From positions 1 to 16,199 of the forward strand of contig RFQN01000009.1 in the NCBI GenBank assembly GCA_009924965.1: a stretch of DNA of 16,199 bases, in the 5' to 3' direction. A program made the translations under genes and the position numbers. This DNA is from Verrucomicrobiota bacterium (GTDB taxonomy: Bacteria > Verrucomicrobiota > Verrucomicrobiia > Opitutales > UBA953). The notes under the pieces were generated by a model. It was not told the origin of the DNA. It ran no database searches and saw only the letters and a list, made by a program, of their open reading frames with translations. Numbering within the stretch: position 1 is the stretch's first letter; each line of letters opens with the position of its first letter. Positions 1 through 6,359 of the stretch are shown here, in pieces.

Positions 1-800
1 GCCTTCCCTAGTTCTTCACCACGCGCCTTGGCGGCGAGGAGGGCTGAGGCGACGACCTGACGGAAGTTCGCCGCGGCTAGAGCATCGAGTCCGGCCTTGG
101 TCGTGCCACCCGGAGAGGTTACCTGGTTGCGCAGGGTATCCGGCGTCTCACCGGTAGCGGCCAGCAAGGCCAGCGACCCACTGAAGGTCTGACGTACCAA
201 GAGCTTCGCCTGCTCGGGCGTGAAGCCAAGGCCGACGGCCGCCTGTTCGTAAGCGGCGACGTACTCGAAGAAGAAACCCGGGCCGCTACCCGAAACTGCC
301 GTGACGGCGTCGAACATCGCTTCCGGGACTTCGACGGTGGCGCCGAGTCCGGACAGGATCGCCGAGACGATGGCGGCATCGGCGGACTCCAACGGGCGGG
401 CGGAACAGAGGGCCGTGATCCCCTGCCCCACGGCGCCAGGCGTGTTGGGCATGGCGCGGGCGATGGCGCGGGCACCCGCAAAGAAGGCCGCGAGGCGCTC
501 GATGCGTGTACCGGCGAGGACCGACACGACCAGCTTGCCCGCGGCAGGCGCGCCGAAGGACGGGTCGAGCGTCAGGAAGACCTGTGGCTTGCAGGCGACG
601 ACGACCGCATCCGCGCCCTGCATGAGATCCGCGGCGGAAGTCGCGAGGCGGACGCCCGTTTCCTGGGCGAGTTTCTGGGCGCTGACGCCAGTCCCGCCGA
701 GCACGGCGATGTCCGCCGGACGGCAAGCCCCGGAGCGCAACAAGCCACGCACCATGGCTCCGGCCATGCGACCTGCTCCGATGAAGGCGAGCTTAGGCAT
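1..800 (-). CDS. proC: Pyrroline-5-carboxylate reductase, C-terminus cut by window edge
   Basis: Catalyses the last step of proline synthesis in the cytoplasm, NAD(P)H-dependent reduction of 1-pyrroline-5-carboxylate to proline. I translated it directly, because the frame has no stop before the left edge. The start is ATG at 800-798 and 266 residues are visible, close to the usual family length of about 270, so only a few residues are missing. The Rossmann dinucleotide motif FIGAGRMAGAM is at residues 6-16. The loop VVVACKPQ (67-73 region) and AMPNTPGAVGQG (116-127) are typical of the N-terminal domain. The dimerisation domain shows AVSGSGP (168-174) and the family signature TSPGGTTKAGLDAL (228-241). 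The start lies 2 bases after the hemL stop, with no strong ribosome binding site visible, so translational coupling to hemL is likely. I see no inactivating change. Confidence 0.95.
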   Translation of the reverse strand, partial: MPKLAFIGAGRMAGAMVRGLLRSGACRPADIAVLGGTGVSAQKLAQETGVRLATSAADLMQGADAVVVACKPQVFLTLDPSFGAPAAGKLVVSVLAGTRIERLAAFFAGARAIARAMPNTPGAVGQGITALCSARPLESADAAIVSAILSGLGATVEVPEAMFDAVTAVSGSGPGFFFEYVAAYEQAAVGLGFTPEQAKLLVRQTFSGSLALLAATGETPDTLRNQVTSPGGTTKAGLDALAAANFRQVVASALLAAKARGEELGK

Positions 801-802
801 GG

Positions 803-2080
803 TCAGAGCGCGCGGATGGCGGCGTCGAGGACCGTGCAGGCTTGGTCGATGTCCTTGCCTTCATGCGCGGTGGAGAGGAACGCTGTCTCGTAGGGCGATG
901 GCGCCAAGTAGACGCCGTGGTCGAGCGCGTAACGGAAGACCTTGCGGTAGAGGTCGCCGTTCGAGGCGATAGCTTGGTCGTAGTTGCGGACCTTCTCGGT
1001 ATTGAAGAACAGCGAGAACATCGAGCCGACCTGCGGGACCTGCAGCGGAATGCCCTTCGCCTGCGCAGCGCCCAGCAACGTGTCGCGGACGCGACGGCCG
1101 AGGGTCTCGAGGCGCGGGTAAGGGTTCTCGCGCTGGAGCTTGCGGACCGCGGCGAGGCCGGCGGCCATGGCGAGCGGGTTGCCCGACAACGTGCCGGCCT
1201 GATAGACCGGACCCAAGGGAGCGAGCTTGTCCATGATCTCGGCCTTGCCGCCAAAGGCGCCGACCGGGAGGCCACCGCCGATGATCTTACCCATGCAGAC
1301 GAGGTCGGGCACCACCTCATGCAGGCCTTGTGTACCTGCTAGGGACAAGCGGAAGCCCGTCATCACTTCGTCGAAGATCAGGACCGTGCCGTGCTTCGTG
1401 CAGAGCTCGCGAAGGCCAGCAAGGAAACCGGCGTCAGGCAAGATGAGCCCCACATTGGCCGGGAACGGCTCGACGATGAGGCCGGCGATCTGGCCGGCGT
1501 TGGCCTCGAAGAGCGCGGCGAGCGCGGGGAGATTATTGTATTCGGCGACCAGCGTGTCGGCCGCGGTGCCCGGCGTGACGCCGGCGGAATCGGGATTGCC
1601 CTGCGTGAGCGCGCCCGAACCGGCCTTGACTAGGAGCGAGTCGACGTGGCCATGGTAGCAGCCAGAGAACTTGATGATCTTCGGACGGCCCGTGAAGCCG
1701 CGCGCGAGCCGGATGGCCGACATCGTCGCCTCGGTGCCGCTGTTGGTCATGCGGACCTTCTTCACGGCCGGGAAACAGGCGAGCAGCAGCTCCGCCATCT
1801 CGACCTCTAAGGGGTTGGGCGTGCCGAAGCTCGTGCCACGGTCGAGGGCTTCGCGGATGGCGTTACGGATCTCGGGATCATTGTGGCCGTGGATGGCCGG
1901 GCCCCAGGTCAGGACGAAGTCAATGAGCTCCTGGCCATCGGCGGTCGTGAGCCGGGCGCCGTGGGCCGACTTCGTGAAGAAAGGCGTGCCGCCGACCGAA
2001 CGGAAGGCGCGGACCGGGGAATTGACGCCGCCCGGGATCATCGTGAGGGCGCGCTGGAAGAGTTGCTCCGAGGAATTCAC
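803..2080 (-). CDS. hemL: Glutamate-1-semialdehyde 2,1-aminomutase
   Basis: PLP enzyme of the C5 tetrapyrrole pathway that isomerises glutamate-1-semialdehyde to 5-aminolevulinate in the cytoplasm. It has 425 residues, normal for the family, and aligns from its first residues (IPGGVNSPVRAF at 15-26). Diagnostic segments are NSGTEATMSA (113-122) and GCYHGHVD (140-147) for phosphate and substrate binding, FDEVMTGFR (236-244) with the cofactor aspartate, and CMGKIIGGGLPVGAFGG, whose Lys265 is the Schiff-base lysine. The start is GTG at 2080-2078. An AGG about nine bases upstream and the fit of the N-terminus to the family support it, and no better upstream in-frame start is seen. One small oddity is EPFPANVG (204-211), where I would expect a motif nearer EPVxGN. 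proC follows 2 bases downstream. The product feeds HemB, encoded 3 kb away on the other strand. Confidence 0.97.
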   Translation of the reverse strand: MNSSEQLFQRALTMIPGGVNSPVRAFRSVGGTPFFTKSAHGARLTTADGQELIDFVLTWGPAIHGHNDPEIRNAIREALDRGTSFGTPNPLEVEMAELLLACFPAVKKVRMTNSGTEATMSAIRLARGFTGRPKIIKFSGCYHGHVDSLLVKAGSGALTQGNPDSAGVTPGTAADTLVAEYNNLPALAALFEANAGQIAGLIVEPFPANVGLILPDAGFLAGLRELCTKHGTVLIFDEVMTGFRLSLAGTQGLHEVVPDLVCMGKIIGGGLPVGAFGGKAEIMDKLAPLGPVYQAGTLSGNPLAMAAGLAAVRKLQRENPYPRLETLGRRVRDTLLGAAQAKGIPLQVPQVGSMFSLFFNTEKVRNYDQAIASNGDLYRKVFRYALDHGVYLAPSPYETAFLSTAHEGKDIDQACTVLDAAIRAL

Positions 2081-2149
2081 ACCCCGACACCTAGGGACTC
2101 CGCCCCTTTGTTCAAGTATCGTTCACGAGCCGTCCCACGGGCCACCGAC

Positions 2150-2728
2150 TTACATGTAGATAATCGGAGGCGGCGGGGCCGGCTGCGGCGCCGCGTTGCC
2201 GCGCTGGGCCTGCGGAGCGGCGGCGTTCGGCTGGGCGACGGGCTGGGCAGGCTGGCTGTTCAGCCGGGCCAGTTCCATCAGCACCATGCCCACCGTCTGC
2301 TGGCGGATGGCGTTCACTTCATTGACGATGGATTGTTTCTCCGCGTCGCTGGCCTGGCCCCAAGAGTTTTCCAGCAGATGGCGACGCGCCACCAAGGCCT
2401 GGTAGTCGGGATTCTTCCCAACGTTCTCGTAGGCTTGGGCGGCCTTCGGTTCGGTCTTGTTCAAGGTCTCGCGAATCACTCGCCCCTCTTCGCGCAATTC
2501 CCGGAAACGCGTCTCGAGGACGGCGCTTTCTTCGGACTTCTTGGCGACGACCGGTGCCGCCACCGGGGCGGGCCGCGGACGGACGACCTGCGGGGCAGGC
2601 TCGGCGCGAGGCGTGACCGGGACGCGGGCGGACGGCTGAGCGACCGGCAAGGGAGCGAAGATCTTCGACGCCAAATAGGCTGCCCCACACATGATCAGGA
2701 GGCCAAAGATGAGGGTGGAACGGTTCAT
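2150..2728 (-). CDS. Small membrane-anchored proline-rich protein, function unknown
   Basis: I do not recognise this 192-residue protein. A short positive N-terminus (MNR) precedes one hydrophobic segment at about residues 5-22, probably an uncleaved signal anchor. A Pro/Ala/Val-rich linker (26-62) follows, then a charged, probably helical or coiled-coil region (67-157). The tail (159-192) is rich in Pro, Gln and Ala and ends in a PPPP run. This layout suggests an inner-membrane protein with a flexible arm reaching into the periplasm. I chose ATG at 2728, because GAAAGG lies 8 bases before it; the in-frame GTG at 2737 lies directly on that ribosome binding site. It sits between the dnaK terminator and hemL, leaving 69 bases before hemL, so it could share a transcript with hemL and proC. 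The compositional bias and good ribosome binding site support a real gene. No function should be assigned. Confidence 0.7.
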   Translation of the reverse strand: MNRSTLIFGLLIMCGAAYLASKIFAPLPVAQPSARVPVTPRAEPAPQVVRPRPAPVAAPVVAKKSEESAVLETRFRELREEGRVIRETLNKTEPKAAQAYENVGKNPDYQALVARRHLLENSWGQASDAEKQSIVNEVNAIRQQTVGMVLMELARLNSQPAQPVAQPNAAAPQAQRGNAAPQPAPPPPIIYM

Positions 2729-2786
2729 GGGGTACACCTTTCAAACAATCCAAAATCCCAAAAGTTCCAGCCGGCAGGCTCCGGGC

Positions 2787-2822
2787 ACAAAAAGGCCGGG
2801 CGTCTTGCGACCCCGGCCTTCG
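2787..2822 (-). terminator. Intrinsic terminator of dnaK
   Basis: Read leftward, a perfect 9-base stem AAGGCCGGG / CCCGGCCTT (2820-2812 with 2800-2792) encloses an 11-base loop. It runs into five T residues (complement of the A-run 2789-2793). It starts 22 bases beyond the dnaK stop, so most dnaK transcripts should end before the downstream small gene and hemL. Confidence 0.9.
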
Positions 2823-2842
2823 TCGTGTCTGGCTGAGCAGGC

Positions 2843-4771
2843 TTACTTCTTATCGTCGACGACTTCGAAGTCGCCGTCGACCACCTTGCCGTCGCCCTTC
2901 TTCTTGGCGCCTTCCGGGGCACCGCCGGCGGGCGCACCCTGATCGGGCTGCGGGGTGGCGGCGGCGTTCATCGCCTGGGCGGCTTCACCGAGGGGAGCGA
3001 GGATGGCCTCGTAGGCCTTGGTGAACTCGTCGGCCGTGGCGTCGGGCTTCTTGAGCAGCTCCTGCGCGGCCTTGATGGCTGCTTCGGTGCGGGCCTTGGC
3101 GTCGCCAGGGAACTTGTCGCCGTTGTCCTTCAGCTGCTTTTCGCCCTGGAAGACCATGGCGTCGAGCTGATTGCGGGCTTCGGCGAGTTCGCGGGCCTTC
3201 TTGTCTTCGTCGGCGTGGAGTTCGGCTTCCTTGCGGAGCTTTTCGACTTCTTCCTTGGAGAGACCCGAAGAACCAGAGATGGAGATCTTCTGCTCCTTGC
3301 CGGTCCCCTTGTCGGTCGCGCTCACGTGCAGGATGCCGTTAGCGTCGATGTCGAAGGTGACCTCGATCTGCGGCTGGCCGCGGGGCGCGGGCATGATGCC
3401 GTCGAGCTTGAAGGTGCCGAGCTGCTTGTTGTCGCGGGCCATCGGGCGTTCGCCCTGCAGGATGACGATCTCGACGGACGGCTGGTTGTCGGCCGCGGTG
3501 GAGTAGACCTGGGACTTCTTGGTTGGGATGGTCGTGTTGCGGTCGATCATCGGGGTGGCCACGCCGCCCATCGTCTCGATGGAAAGCGTCAGCGGGGTCA
3601 CGTCGAGCAGGAGCACGTCCTTGACGTCGCCCTTGAGCACGCCGGCTTGGATGGCGGCGCCGATGGCGACGACTTCGTCCGGATTCACGCCCTTGTGGGG
3701 TTCCTTGCCAGCGAGGCCGCGGGCGATCTCGATGATCTTAGGCATGCGGGTCATGCCGCCGACGAGCACGAGCTCATCGACCTGGTTCATGGAGAGGCCG
3801 GCGTCCTTGAGGCAGGACTCGAACGGCTTTCGCGTGCGGTCGGAGAGGTCGTCGCAGACCTTCTCCATCTGGGCGCGGGAGAGCGTGACGTTGAGGTGCT
3901 TGGGACCGGAGGCGTCGGCCGTGATGAACGGCAGGTTGAGGTCGACCGAGTTGGAGGACGACAAGGCGATCTTGGCCTTTTCGGCTTCTTCCTTCAGGCG
4001 CTGGCGGGCCATCGGGTCCTTGGAGAGGTCGATGCCCTGCTCGGCCTTGAAGCCGTCGATGAGCCACTGGATGATGCGCTCGTCCCAGTTGTCGCCACCG
4101 AGCTCGGTGTCGCCGTTGGTCGCCTTCACTTCGAAGACGCCGCCGCCGATCTCGAGGATGGAGACGTCGAAGGTACCGCCACCCAAGTCATAGACGGCGA
4201 TCTTCTCGTCGCCCTTCTTGTCGAGGCCGTAGGCCAGCGAGGCCGCGGTCGGCTCGTTGACGATGCGGAGCACTTTGAGGCCGGCGATGGTGCCGGCGTC
4301 CTTGGTGGCCTGGCGCTGCGAGTCGTTGAAGTAGGCCGGGACGGTGATGACCGCTTCGGTCACCTTCTCGCCGAGGTAGGCTTCGGCGTCGGCCTTGAGC
4401 TTGGCGAGGACCTTGGCGGCGATTTCTTCCGGCGCGAACACGCGGGGCTTGCCGTCGACTTCGCATTCGATGGCGGCGTCGCCGTTCTTCCCTTCGACCA
4501 CCTTGTAAGGCAGCTTGGAAGCGATGGCCTTCACTTCGCCGAACTTGCGGCCGATGAGGCGCTTGGCGGAGAAGACCGTGTTCTTCGGGTTGGTCACAGC
4601 CTGGCGCTTGGCGGCCTGGCCGACGAGGACGTCGCCGTTCTTGGTGAAGGCGACGATCGAGGGCGTGGTGCGGGCGCCTTCGGAGTTGGGGATGACGACG
4701 GACTCGCCTGCTTCCAGGACGGCCATGCAGGAGTTGGTAGTACCGAGGTCGATGCCGATGATTTTGCTCAT
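2843..4771 (-). CDS. dnaK: Hsp70 chaperone DnaK
   Basis: ATP-dependent cytoplasmic chaperone that binds exposed hydrophobic peptides and works with DnaJ and GrpE. It is 642 residues, full length for the family. The actin-like ATPase domain (about 1-383) shows the phosphate loop IGIDLGTTNS (5-14), DLGGGTFDVS (195-204) with the catalytic-site Thr200, and the adenosine motif LVGGMTRMPKI (336-346). The linker DVLLLDVTPLTL (385-396) is intact, followed by the substrate-binding domain and helical lid. The tail is Pro/Gly/Lys-rich and ends in an acidic DGDFEVVDDKK, a variant of the usual EEVKDD-like end. I chose ATG 4771-4769 because the protein begins MSKIIGIDLG like its homologues; an upstream extension to 4825 adds 18 unrelated residues. 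No Shine-Dalgarno is seen before it. No dnaJ or grpE is adjacent, and a terminator follows, so it appears monocistronic. Confidence 0.98.
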   Translation of the reverse strand: MSKIIGIDLGTTNSCMAVLEAGESVVIPNSEGARTTPSIVAFTKNGDVLVGQAAKRQAVTNPKNTVFSAKRLIGRKFGEVKAIASKLPYKVVEGKNGDAAIECEVDGKPRVFAPEEIAAKVLAKLKADAEAYLGEKVTEAVITVPAYFNDSQRQATKDAGTIAGLKVLRIVNEPTAASLAYGLDKKGDEKIAVYDLGGGTFDVSILEIGGGVFEVKATNGDTELGGDNWDERIIQWLIDGFKAEQGIDLSKDPMARQRLKEEAEKAKIALSSSNSVDLNLPFITADASGPKHLNVTLSRAQMEKVCDDLSDRTRKPFESCLKDAGLSMNQVDELVLVGGMTRMPKIIEIARGLAGKEPHKGVNPDEVVAIGAAIQAGVLKGDVKDVLLLDVTPLTLSIETMGGVATPMIDRNTTIPTKKSQVYSTAADNQPSVEIVILQGERPMARDNKQLGTFKLDGIMPAPRGQPQIEVTFDIDANGILHVSATDKGTGKEQKISISGSSGLSKEEVEKLRKEAELHADEDKKARELAEARNQLDAMVFQGEKQLKDNGDKFPGDAKARTEAAIKAAQELLKKPDATADEFTKAYEAILAPLGEAAQAMNAAATPQPDQGAPAGGAPEGAKKKGDGKVVDGDFEVVDDKK

Positions 4772-4800
4772 ATGGTGTGTATTAAGAATGTGGCTTTGAT

Positions 4801-4819
4801 AGGCAGGGCTTGTGCCAAG
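4801..4819 (-). promoter_or_regulatory. Possible sigma-54-type -24/-12 promoter facing dnaK
   Basis: Read leftward, the sequence is CTTGGCACAAGCCCTGCCT. It matches the RpoN consensus TGGCAC-N5-TTGC at the -24 block exactly, and keeps the essential GG and GC pairs at the correct spacing. It deviates at one base of the TTGC block and at the base after it. It would start transcription about 20 bases before the dnaK ATG. I see no convincing sigma-70 -35/-10 pair here, but a single match of this type can arise by chance. Confidence 0.3.
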
Positions 4820-4890
4820 GCCCAAAACAACGGTTTTAGGCTATTTATTGGGATTATGGGCTTAAAGGGACCGGCGAGGACGGGACTAAT

Positions 4891-4903
4891 TGACAAAGTG
4901 TCA
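4891..4903. promoter_or_regulatory. Inverted repeat TGACA-AAG-TGTCA in the dnaK/hemB divergent region
   Basis: A perfect 5-base inverted repeat with a 3-base spacer lies 88 bases before hemB and 120 bases before dnaK. The sequence TTGACA at 4890-4895, a perfect -35 hexamer for the rightward direction, overlaps its left half, but no good -10 follows at 16-18 bases. A further GTGTCA copy lies at 4914-4919. It could be an operator for either gene. It is not the CIRCE element of HrcA-controlled chaperone genes. The rest of the region 4772-4982 shows no RNA gene or open reading frame I would support. Confidence 0.25.
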
Positions 4904-4982
4904 CACCTTGGGCGTGTCAGGTCGGCCCCATAAATCCTTCGCCGTTGCCCTGCCTAAACCAAAGGGCTATTCCCCTCTTCCC

Positions 4983-5993
4983 ATGTCGGACTCCCTGAAT
5001 CAGCCCATCCGCCTCCGTCGCCTCCGCGCCTCGGCTGGCATCCGCGCGATGCTCTCGGAAACCGTCGTCGAGCCCCGGCACCTGATTCAGCCCCTCTTCG
5101 TCACTGAAGGCGAACAGGCCGAACCCATCGCATCCCTCACGGGCATCAGCCGCATCCCCTTGGCGCAGCTCGCCGCCAAGTGCGCGGAACTCCAACTCCT
5201 CGGCGTCCAAGGCGTGGCGCTCTTCCCGAAGATCGACCCGAAGCGCAAGACCGCCGAAGGCGCCGAAGCGCTCAACCCGAACAACCTCGCGCTGCGCGCC
5301 ATCCGCGAAGTGAAGGCCAAGTGCCCCGGCATCGTCGTCTTCGCCGACATCGCGCTCGACCCTTACACCACGCACGGCCACGACGGCATCCTTAACGAGG
5401 ACGGCACGGACGTGGACAACGACGAGACCGTCGCAGCGCTCGTGAAGATGGCCCTCTTCACGGCCCAAGCCGGCGCCGACTTCGTCGCGCCTTCAGACAT
5501 GATGGACGGCCGCGTGGGTGCGATCCGCACGGCCCTCGACGCCTCCGGCCACACCGGCACGGGCATCCTTGCCTACTCCGCCAAATACGCTTCGGCCTTC
5601 TACGGCCCCTTCCGCGATGCGGTCGGCAGCGCCCGTAAGCCCGGCGAAGCCGCCATCTCCAAGGCCTCCTACCAGATGAATCCGGCCAACCGCCGCGAGG
5701 CCCTGCGCGAAGCCGCGCTCGACGCCGCGGAAGGCGCGGACCTGCTCATGGTCAAGCCCGCCGGCGCCTACCTCGACATCATCCGCGACCTGCGCGAAGC
5801 CTGCGATCTCCCGCTCGCGGCCTACCAGGTCTCCGGCGAATACGCGCAGCTGCAGGCCGCCGCCGAGAAAGGCTGGCTCGACCTCCGTTCCGCGCGCGAC
5901 GAATCGCTCCTCGCCATCCGCCGCGCCGGGGCCGACGTCATCCTGACGTATTTCGCCGAAGCCTACGCTCGCGACTACGCCAGCCGCGCCTGA
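4983..5993 (+). CDS. hemB: 5-aminolevulinate dehydratase (porphobilinogen synthase), non-zinc-cysteine type
   Basis: Condenses two 5-aminolevulinate molecules into porphobilinogen, the second committed step of tetrapyrrole synthesis, in the cytoplasm. It has 336 residues, normal for the family. The two active-site lysines are Lys201 in AYSAKYASAFYGPFRDA and Lys258 in LLMVKPAGAYLDI. The metal region reads ADIALDPYTTHGHDG (121-135), so the three zinc cysteines of the E. coli-type enzyme are Ala124, Asp126 and Asp134. This predicts a magnesium-dependent or catalytic-metal-free enzyme. MNPANRREALREAALDAAEGAD (232-253) is the allosteric magnesium/oligomer region in homologues. I chose ATG at 4983 because MSDSLNQPIRLRRLR fits the family N-terminus; an earlier in-frame start at 4890 adds unrelated residues. 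No clear ribosome binding site is seen. Its stop overlaps the next start (TGATG). Confidence 0.97.
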   Translation: MSDSLNQPIRLRRLRASAGIRAMLSETVVEPRHLIQPLFVTEGEQAEPIASLTGISRIPLAQLAAKCAELQLLGVQGVALFPKIDPKRKTAEGAEALNPNNLALRAIREVKAKCPGIVVFADIALDPYTTHGHDGILNEDGTDVDNDETVAALVKMALFTAQAGADFVAPSDMMDGRVGAIRTALDASGHTGTGILAYSAKYASAFYGPFRDAVGSARKPGEAAISKASYQMNPANRREALREAALDAAEGADLLMVKPAGAYLDIIRDLREACDLPLAAYQVSGEYAQLQAAAEKGWLDLRSARDESLLAIRRAGADVILTYFAEAYARDYASRA

Positions 5994-6298
5994 TGACCGA
6001 GCCGCGCCAGCATCCGCGCGACCCGCTCCACGGCGTGACCCTCGAGACGATCGTCAAATACCTCGAAGCCAAGCACGGCTGGAACGAGATGGGTCATCGC
6101 ATCCCGATCCGCTGCTTCCTCTTCGACCCCTCGGTGAAGTCGAGCCTCACCTTCCTGCGCAAGACCCCATGGGCGCGCGAGAAGGTCGAAGCCTGGTACG
6201 CGACCGACGTTGGCGGTGGCTTCGGCAGCGGCCCCGTCCGCGGTACGCAGCCCGGCATCGACGTCCGTCCACGCTTCGGCAGCGGCCCGCAGCGCTAA
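5993..6298 (+). CDS. VF530 (DUF2132) family small DNA-binding-type protein
   Basis: This 101-residue protein has the characteristic core PLHGVTLETIVKYLE (11-25), YGW-like HGWNEMG, IPIRCF and DPSVKSSLTFLRKTPWAREK (45-64), ending near VEAWY (65-69). I recognise this as the VF530/DUF2132 family. Its founding member from Vibrio fischeri was described structurally as a DNA-binding protein, and its cellular role is otherwise obscure. The family core occupies about residues 10-70. Residues 74-101 form an extra Gly/Pro/Arg tail with two FGSGP repeats (77-81 and 95-99), which I do not associate with the family. The start codon overlaps the hemB stop by one base (TGATG), and no ribosome binding site is visible, so translation probably depends on ribosomes finishing hemB. 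What links it functionally to haem synthesis is unknown. Confidence 0.88.
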   Translation: MTEPRQHPRDPLHGVTLETIVKYLEAKHGWNEMGHRIPIRCFLFDPSVKSSLTFLRKTPWAREKVEAWYATDVGGGFGSGPVRGTQPGIDVRPRFGSGPQR

Positions 6299-6319
6299 GC
6301 GACAGGGCAATATTTTAGG

Positions 6320-6356
6320 TGCCAGAGCGCAGCTGGAGTGGCATAAAGGGTGCCAC
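6320..6356 (+). promoter_or_regulatory. Alternative-hairpin leader covering the sulfatase ribosome binding site
   Basis: Directly before the first sulfatase ATG, GTGGCA (6338-6343) and TGCCAC (6351-6356) form a perfect 6-base stem. The 7-base loop TAAAGGG carries the only ribosome-binding-like sequence. An upstream TGCCA (6320-6324) can pair with the same TGGCA (6339-6343), so two mutually exclusive hairpins are possible. A TATTTT at 6311-6316 might be a -10 box, but no -35 accompanies it. Whether this leader is functional is inference. Confidence 0.3.
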
Positions 6357-6359
6357 CCC

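Noticed and set aside
301..972. 223-residue rightward open frame over the proC/hemL junction
   Set aside because: It spans two well-supported leftward genes, is rich in Arg and Ala, and resembles no protein family.
3215..4933. 572-residue open frame antisense to dnaK
   Set aside because: Long antisense frames opposite high-GC hsp70 genes are a known artefact of codon bias. The translation is repetitive in Gly, Asp, Val and Leu and resembles no family, and the sense frame is unmistakably DnaK.
6286..6316. Possible terminator after the VF530 gene (GCCC...GGGC followed by AATATTTT)
   Set aside because: Only four pairs with a long loop that lacks a stable inner stem. Not enough for a terminator call.
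6210..6359. N-terminal extension of the first sulfatase by 50 residues
   Set aside because: It overlaps the VF530 gene and would bury the signal peptide. The ATG at 6360 has a plausible ribosome binding site.
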